Source of the DNA: Acidobacteria bacterium AH-259-G07
Lineage (GTDB): Bacteria; Acidobacteriota; UBA6911; RPQK01; JADFOI01
Direction: 5' to 3'
DNA length: 11,007 nucleotides
Assembly: GCA_027717925.1 (NCBI GenBank)
Contig: JALLON010000067.1
Coordinates: 1-11,007 of the forward strand
Shown here in pieces: positions 7,700 to 11,007 of the stretch (position 1 is its first letter; the number at the start of each line of letters is the position of its first letter). The notes under the pieces are model-generated. The model had not been told where the DNA came from. It did no database searches and worked only from the letters and a program-made list of their open reading frames with translations. The position numbers and the translations under genes were made by a program.

Positions 7700-8290
7700 A
7701 TGAAAATAAGAAGTACGGCGAAGCGCCTTCTTTTAATTTGTATGGTGTCTCTTTTGCTGCTGTGCTTCGCCTTGAGCGAAAATGCGCGAGCTCAGACTGC
7801 CGGATCCGTGGAAACCATCCCAGTTGACAATACGGAAGCGAAGAACGATGGTCTGGGGTTTATGCCCACCTTTGAACTCAAGGACCTCAAGGGCAACGTC
7901 GTTTCGTCTGCCCAGTTTAAGGGAAAAGTTCTGATGATTGATTTTTGGGCCAGTTGGTGCGCTCCGTGCCTGAAAGAGATGCCTCATTTTCAGAAACTTT
8001 ACGAGCAGTACCAGAGGCAGGGATTTGAGATGGTGGGTATAACCTTGGACGTGGATCCGGCGGATGTGCAGAAGGTGTTGGCGGAAACTGGGGCTCGCTA
8101 CACGATGCTCTTTGCCGACGAAGAAGACCGGATTCAGGCGGCTTTTGGAGTTCAAGGGATCCCCACCACCTTCATCATTGATCGGGAGGGGAAGCTCCGA
8201 GAAAAAATCGTGGGCTTTGCCTACAAAGAAGAATTCGAGGAGATACTGAAAGGGTTACTTGCAGATTCAATCAGTATGAGGAGCAGGTAA
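7700..8290 (+). CDS. TlpA/ResA-like periplasmic thioredoxin
   Basis: The 196-residue product has a signal peptide ending NARA before QTAG. The mature thioredoxin/AhpC-TSA fold shows the entry segment MPTFELKDLKGNVV, the active site FWASWCAPC (Cys87, Cys90), the following KEMPHFQKLY helix and the cis-proline loop GIPTTFIID (Pro155). Proteins of this type reduce disulfides in the periplasm, usually fed by CcdA/DsbD; no such membrane partner is in the window. The ribosome site is weak (GTGAG region). Its stop lies 28 nt before the selenocysteine HMA gene, so I infer that reducing that protein's UxxU pair is a likely job. Confidence 0.88.
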   Translation: MKIRSTAKRLLLICMVSLLLLCFALSENARAQTAGSVETIPVDNTEAKNDGLGFMPTFELKDLKGNVVSSAQFKGKVLMIDFWASWCAPCLKEMPHFQKLYEQYQRQGFEMVGITLDVDPADVQKVLAETGARYTMLFADEEDRIQAAFGVQGIPTTFIIDREGKLREKIVGFAYKEEFEEILKGLLADSISMRSR

Positions 8291-8318
8291 CAAGCCCACA
8301 GAGAAGGAGGGAGAAAGT

Positions 8319-8834
8319 ATGAAGAGTTTCAAGACCTTTCTTGGATTGTTGTTAGGGTGGCTGTGGATGACATCGGCGTATGGGGCCATTGAGTCGGTGG
8401 AGCTAACGGTCCATGGCATGACCTGAAATGCTTGAGCATTCGGGGTCCAAAAGACCCTGGAACGCCTGGATGGCGTTCGAAAAATCGAAGTCAACCTGCT
8501 GAAGGGATGGATCAAGATCCTACCCAAGGAGAATTTCCAACTGGATCCTCTGAAAATCTGGAAACGTGTGGATGACAGCGGCATCACCACGGACCGGATC
8601 GCCATAACTGCGCAAGGCATACTGGTGGAGGGAAAGGAAGGCGAACTTACCCTGCAGATTCCGGAGACGGAGCAGACGTACAGGCTCTCTGGGGAGCAAG
8701 CAGAAAAGTTGAAAGTGGAAGCTCAGGCTGGGCAAAGCGTCTGGACTTCAGGAGTGATTTTTCAGGCCCAGGAAAAGAAAGAGAAGCCTTCAAGGAGCCG
8801 TGTGCTTGAAGTGACTGAATACCAGATCCCTTAA
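8319..8834 (+). CDS. Probable selenoprotein: HMA-domain protein with two in-frame TGA codons (GMT-U-NA-U)
   Basis: From the ATG at 8319 (AAGGAGG at 8304-8310, 8 nt upstream) the frame is open to TAA at 8832-8834, apart from TGA at 8424-8426 and 8433-8435. Read as selenocysteine (U), the product is 171 residues. It has a signal peptide (MKSFKTFLGLLLGWLWMTSA), then an HMA domain ESVELTVHGMT-U-NA-U-AFGVQKTLERLDGVRKIEVNL. Residues 36 and 39 are exactly the two cysteines of the GMTCxxC metal site. A C-terminal part (about 95-171), probably beta-rich, has VEGKEGELTLQIP and ends VTEYQIP. TGA terminates neighbouring genes, so it is not globally reassigned. A bacterial SECIS-like hairpin follows. A standard gene caller would report only a truncated downstream ORF. 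Confidence 0.85.
8439..8478 (+). promoter_or_regulatory. Bacterial SECIS-like element
   Basis: Two adjacent hairpins follow the TGA pair inside the coding frame. The second, GAACGCC-TGGAT-GGCGTTC (8460-8478), is a perfect 7-bp stem with a 5-nt loop carrying G at its second position. Its loop begins 31 nt after the second TGA and 40 nt after the first. The G near the loop start and the distance for the second TGA match the bacterial SECIS consensus as I know it. The first hairpin, GGGTC-CAAAA-GACCC (core 8443-8457, extendable to 8439-8461 with wobbles), starts its loop 12 nt after the second TGA and 21 nt after the first, but that loop has no G. Confidence 0.65.
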
Positions 8835-8930
8835 GAGTGCGGGATACTCCGGAAGATCAAGGCAGGGCAAAATCTGGTAAGGAGGAAACGTCTTCGAGTT
8901 CCGCTTAACTTAATTTTGGAGGAATGAGCC

Positions 8931-9338
8931 ATGAGAAAAAGAAAGGCGCTAACTTTAATGTTTGTTTGCCTGGGATTGCTGGTTCCGGCGACTTACTGGG
9001 TTGCTCAGTCGGCGCAGAAGACCAAGACGGAAAAAGCAGAAGCGGAGGAAGAAGTCGTCATCTGCTTTCTGTGTGATGCGGCCGGAATGCCCATGTACCT
9101 GAAGGACACCATCAAGGTGACGTACAAAGACCGGGCGTACTATGTGTGCAACAAGCGTGAGGAGATGCAATTCAAGAAAAACCCGGAAAAGTGGATCTTT
9201 GCTATTGATCCCATATCCGGGAATAAGATCAACAAGCACGACGCGGTCATTTACAAGCACAACGAGGTGGCTTACTTTTTCGAAACGGCCGCGAACCGGG
9301 ACAAATTCAAGGCCGAGCCGGACAAGTATGTTGAGTGA
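8931..9338 (+). CDS. Exported protein with tandem YHS/TRASH-like domains
   Basis: The 135-residue product starts after GGAGGA (8918-8923, 7 nt spacing). It has a signal peptide or N-terminal anchor (RKALTLMFVCLGLLVPATYW) and a charged linker. The first module (about 43-88) has Cys45-x2-Cys48 and Cys73 in the pattern KVTYKDRAYYVCNKREEMQFKKNPEKW, like the metal-binding TRASH/YHS zinc-ribbon-like fold. The second (about 92-134) follows the YHS pattern DPxxG...YFF...F...P..Y, but its cysteine positions are replaced: DPISGNK instead of DPVCGM, and FFETAAN instead of FFC. It probably lost metal binding in module two. These folds often accompany copper and mercury genes, which suits the locus. Confidence 0.7.
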   Translation: MRKRKALTLMFVCLGLLVPATYWVAQSAQKTKTEKAEAEEEVVICFLCDAAGMPMYLKDTIKVTYKDRAYYVCNKREEMQFKKNPEKWIFAIDPISGNKINKHDAVIYKHNEVAYFFETAANRDKFKAEPDKYVE

Positions 9339-9516
9339 CTTCTGGAGTTGAAACATGCCGAAGGAAATCGTGAAGGATCATAACTGGCCTCATCCGTTGA
9401 GCGTGCATCTGTAGGGAGGGACTGTCAAACCGTTTAGGATGTGTCCCCTGGTTCCATGAGGGAGTGACATCCTCTTGACGTACAGGGGAAGTGATAGTGA
9501 AGGAAGTTGAGGAATT

Positions 9517-10473
9517 ATGAAATCGAGAGGACGATCGAGCTTTTTTCTGCTTGTGTTCGTGATCCTGAGCACTCTGTTTTCGTTTTCGCGCTTTGCGGTG
9601 GCACAAGGGGTGAGTCCACAGACTGGGACCACCCTTTTTCAAGGGGGCAGCTTCCTGAACTTCAACTCGGTTTTTTTGGGTCGGGACAAGCTGCGGATTG
9701 ATGGCCGCAAGGTAGAGGATCCACAAAATCGAGATGTTTTCGTCAATGTGTTCCCCATTAACTGGGGATGGGGGTTTTGGCACGATAACCAGATATTGGT
9801 TTCAGTTCCTTTTGTGAGGAAAGACCTCGACTTTACCGGACCCGCTGGGGATCGGATCACCGGGCTCGGGGGTAGTGGTGTGGGGGATATTTTGCTCTTA
9901 TACAAGCATCGATTTCTTCGTCTTGACCGTGCGGGGGGAACAACTCAGGTAGCCTTCACCGTCGGGCCGAAACTTCCCACCGGCTCCAACGAGGAGCGTG
10001 ATCAAGAGGGCAAACTGCTCCCGCCGTCGCTTCAACCGGGATCCGGTTCCACCGACGTGCTCTTCGCGGTGGCTGGCTCCCACGTCGTCCAAAAGTTCAC
10101 AGTGAACGTAAGCGCCACCTACAAGCTCAACACAGAGGGCACTCAGGACGTCAAGCGAGGGAATCTGTTTGAGCTGCGCTCCCTGCTCAACTACCGGTTC
10201 TGGCAGGCGCCGTATCCAGGACCGGAGCTGTGGTTGGGGCCGATCTTCTCCTATGAAGTCTTGCAGCGCGATCGCGTAAACGGCGTGCCAGCGCTCAACA
10301 GCGGGGGACGGCAATTTTTCACGGGTCTGTTCATCCTGTTTGACCCGAAACCCGATTGGCTCTTCAACTTCAATGTCGAATTCCCAGTCGTCCAGGATTT
10401 AAACGGGACCCAGTTGGGTCTCAAGCCTCGGATCAGTTTCGGGGTCATCAAGCAGTTATTTTTCGGGAGTTAG
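9517..10473 (+). CDS. MetA-like (Phenol_MetA_deg-type) outer-membrane beta-barrel protein
   Basis: The 318-residue product has a signal peptide ending FAVA before QGVSP. The mature part is built of alternating aromatic strands and turns: VFPINWGWGFWHDNQILVSVPFV, GVGDILLLYKHRFL, FTVGPKLPTGS and the family-like ending NFNVEFPVVQDLNGTQLGLKPRISFGV. Members are annotated as transporter or MetA-pathway proteins and are thought to sit in the outer membrane; substrates are mostly unknown. The start is supported weakly by GAGGA at 9509-9513 (spacing only 3 nt). The preceding 178 nt (9339-9516) contain an unconvincing 18-codon frame and TTGACG at 9475-9480 with no matching -10. A truncated relative is at 5277-5492. 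Confidence 0.75.
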   Translation: MKSRGRSSFFLLVFVILSTLFSFSRFAVAQGVSPQTGTTLFQGGSFLNFNSVFLGRDKLRIDGRKVEDPQNRDVFVNVFPINWGWGFWHDNQILVSVPFVRKDLDFTGPAGDRITGLGGSGVGDILLLYKHRFLRLDRAGGTTQVAFTVGPKLPTGSNEERDQEGKLLPPSLQPGSGSTDVLFAVAGSHVVQKFTVNVSATYKLNTEGTQDVKRGNLFELRSLLNYRFWQAPYPGPELWLGPIFSYEVLQRDRVNGVPALNSGGRQFFTGLFILFDPKPDWLFNFNVEFPVVQDLNGTQLGLKPRISFGVIKQLFFGS

Positions 10474-10580
10474 TAAAACAGAGGTATTTATTTTGATTGA
10501 AGGGCATGTGAAGATGGAACGCTGCTGATATGTTTTGGTTAATACATCAGAATCGTCCAGAAAGAAAGGGGGTAAAGTAA

Positions 10581-10901
10581 ATGACAAAGAAGCGTATCCT
10601 TATAGCTTTACCGGTTATATTGGTTGTTGCGGTGGGAATTTTCCTAGCCACAACCATGTTTGCTGAAAAACAAGGGAGGGCGGAAATCGTCCTCCAAGAA
10701 GGAGCCTCAGTTAGCAAAGAGCAACTCGCTAACGCCTTGGAGGGGACGCACTTCACCATTAAGGATGTTGAAACTACGGCTGAGGGTAAACTGATTTGTG
10801 ACATCGGTGGTATGAAATGCGGTGGTTGCCTGTCTCAGGTGGAGGCTGCCTTAAAGAAAGTAGAGGGGATTCAGGTGGTTAAGGCGGTTCTTGTAAAGTG
10901 A
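10581..10901 (+). CDS. Membrane-anchored HMA-like protein with apparently circularly permuted domain
   Basis: The 106-residue product follows a strong ribosome site, AAGGGGG (10566-10572, 8 nt spacing). Residues 1-28 form a signal anchor. The metal motif GGMKCGGC (Cys80, Cys83) lies near the C-terminus, followed only by helix LSQVEAALKKVEG and strand VVKAVLVK; Cys73 lies just before. The two elements that normally come after this appear before it: AEIVLQEG (strand) and SVSKEQLANALEGTHFTIKDVE (helix and strand). These align with ARVEFDPE and KEKDLIKAVEETKIFTAKV in the second half of the HMA protein at 7261-7593. The order is therefore beta-alpha-beta / beta-alpha-beta with halves swapped. Metal binding is likely to be kept, since the CxxC loop and its helix are intact. 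Confidence 0.75.
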   Translation: MTKKRILIALPVILVVAVGIFLATTMFAEKQGRAEIVLQEGASVSKEQLANALEGTHFTIKDVETTAEGKLICDIGGMKCGGCLSQVEAALKKVEGIQVVKAVLVK

Positions 10902-10921
10902 ACCTAGGGAACCGCATTTTT
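10884..10921 (+). terminator. Possible intrinsic terminator overlapping the HMA stop codon
   Basis: GCGGTTC (10884-10890) pairs perfectly with GAACCGC (10909-10915), followed by A and five Ts (10917-10921). The 18-nt loop is long. A competing pairing, GGTTC (10886-10890) with GAACC (10900-10904), would prevent it, so the region could switch between two structures. Confidence 0.4.
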
Positions 10922-10985
10922 GACCACCGGTAGCTTTGTGGACTGCACGGGTCCAAATTGTTGTGATTTCTGCGAAGTGAAGTAG
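10920..10985 (+). CDS. Second NCCxxCEVK peptide or its remnant
   Basis: A frame starting at TTG 10920 encodes (M)TTGSFVDCTGPNCCDFCEVK and ends in TAG. Its ending NCCDFCEVK matches NCCGSCEVK of the 41-residue exported peptide at 7048-7173, and here a further Cys lies upstream. An AGGGA (10906-10910) sits 9 nt before the TTG. The frame cannot extend upstream because of a TAG at 10905-10907, so no signal peptide is encoded. It is either a leaderless 21-residue peptide or a decayed copy that has lost its N-terminus. Confidence 0.4.
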   Translation: MTTGSFVDCTGPNCCDFCEVK

Positions 10986-11007
10986 TCTTGGCGCCAGCGC
11001 TATGAGA

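Noticed and set aside
7591..7760. Sec readthrough of the TGA ending the canonical HMA gene (the frame stays open for a while after it)
   Set aside because: The downstream translation has no protein-like features, overlaps the start of the thioredoxin gene out of frame, and no hairpin of SECIS type follows.
8319..8834. Reading the two-TGA HMA gene as a pseudogene, or assuming TGA codes for Trp or Gly in this organism
   Set aside because: Both TGAs sit exactly on the metal-binding Cys codons and nothing else is broken. TGA also ends the sigma, 41-residue peptide, canonical HMA, YHS and permuted HMA genes, so it works as a normal stop.
9355..9411. 18-codon frame starting at ATG 9355 after the YHS gene
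   Set aside because: No ribosome site and no cysteines, signal sequence or relation to neighbouring peptides.

Overview
The window comes from a Gram-negative bacterium of undetermined phylum. Evidence for an outer membrane is a TonB-dependent receptor, a Porin_O_P-type porin, a MetA-like outer-membrane protein and several exported periplasmic proteins. Base composition is moderate. Shine-Dalgarno sites are mostly strong (for example AAGGAGGTGA at 6143-6152), and GTG and TTG starts are used next to ATG. A receptor with an N-terminal carboxypeptidase-like regulatory domain, together with ECF sigma/zf-HC2 pairs, is common in Acidobacteria, NC10, Nitrospirota and deltaproteobacteria-like lineages, but nothing here fixes the phylum. 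I see no tRNA, rRNA, CRISPR array or insertion sequence.

Layout. 1-830 (minus): HD-domain phosphohydrolase, running off the left edge and divergent from everything else. 831-1204: divergent intergenic region with a -10-like box for the HD gene and a plus-strand terminator-like hairpin at 1011-1056. 1205-2533: Porin_O_P porin. 2852-5275: TonB-dependent receptor from a TTG start. 5277-5492: C-terminal remnant of a MetA-type outer-membrane protein, joined directly to the receptor gene. 5540-7044: ECF sigma factor and its translationally coupled membrane anti-sigma factor. 7048-10901: a same-strand run of small exported metal/thiol proteins. These are a 41-residue peptide ending NCCGSCEVK, a perfect 19-bp hairpin, an HMA (MerP/CopZ-like) protein, a TlpA/ResA thioredoxin, an HMA protein whose two metal-binding cysteines are both encoded by in-frame TGA (probable selenocysteine, with a bacterial SECIS-like hairpin), a two-domain YHS/TRASH-like protein, a MetA-like outer-membrane protein, and an HMA-like protein whose secondary-structure order appears circularly permuted. 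The window ends with a second NCCxxCEVK reading frame.

Interpretation. I infer that 5540-10985 is a metal-handling locus, most likely for a soft, thiophilic metal such as mercury or copper. It would be controlled by the ECF sigma/anti-sigma pair, whose periplasmic part carries a Cys-Cys pair. The periplasmic thioredoxin sits immediately upstream of the UxxU HMA protein and could keep it reduced. The standout observation is the two-TGA gene at 8319-8834: it is open except for those two codons, and both fall exactly on the Cys positions of the GMTCxxC motif. No Sec machinery (selA/B/C/D) lies in the window, so its presence elsewhere in the genome is the first thing to check.
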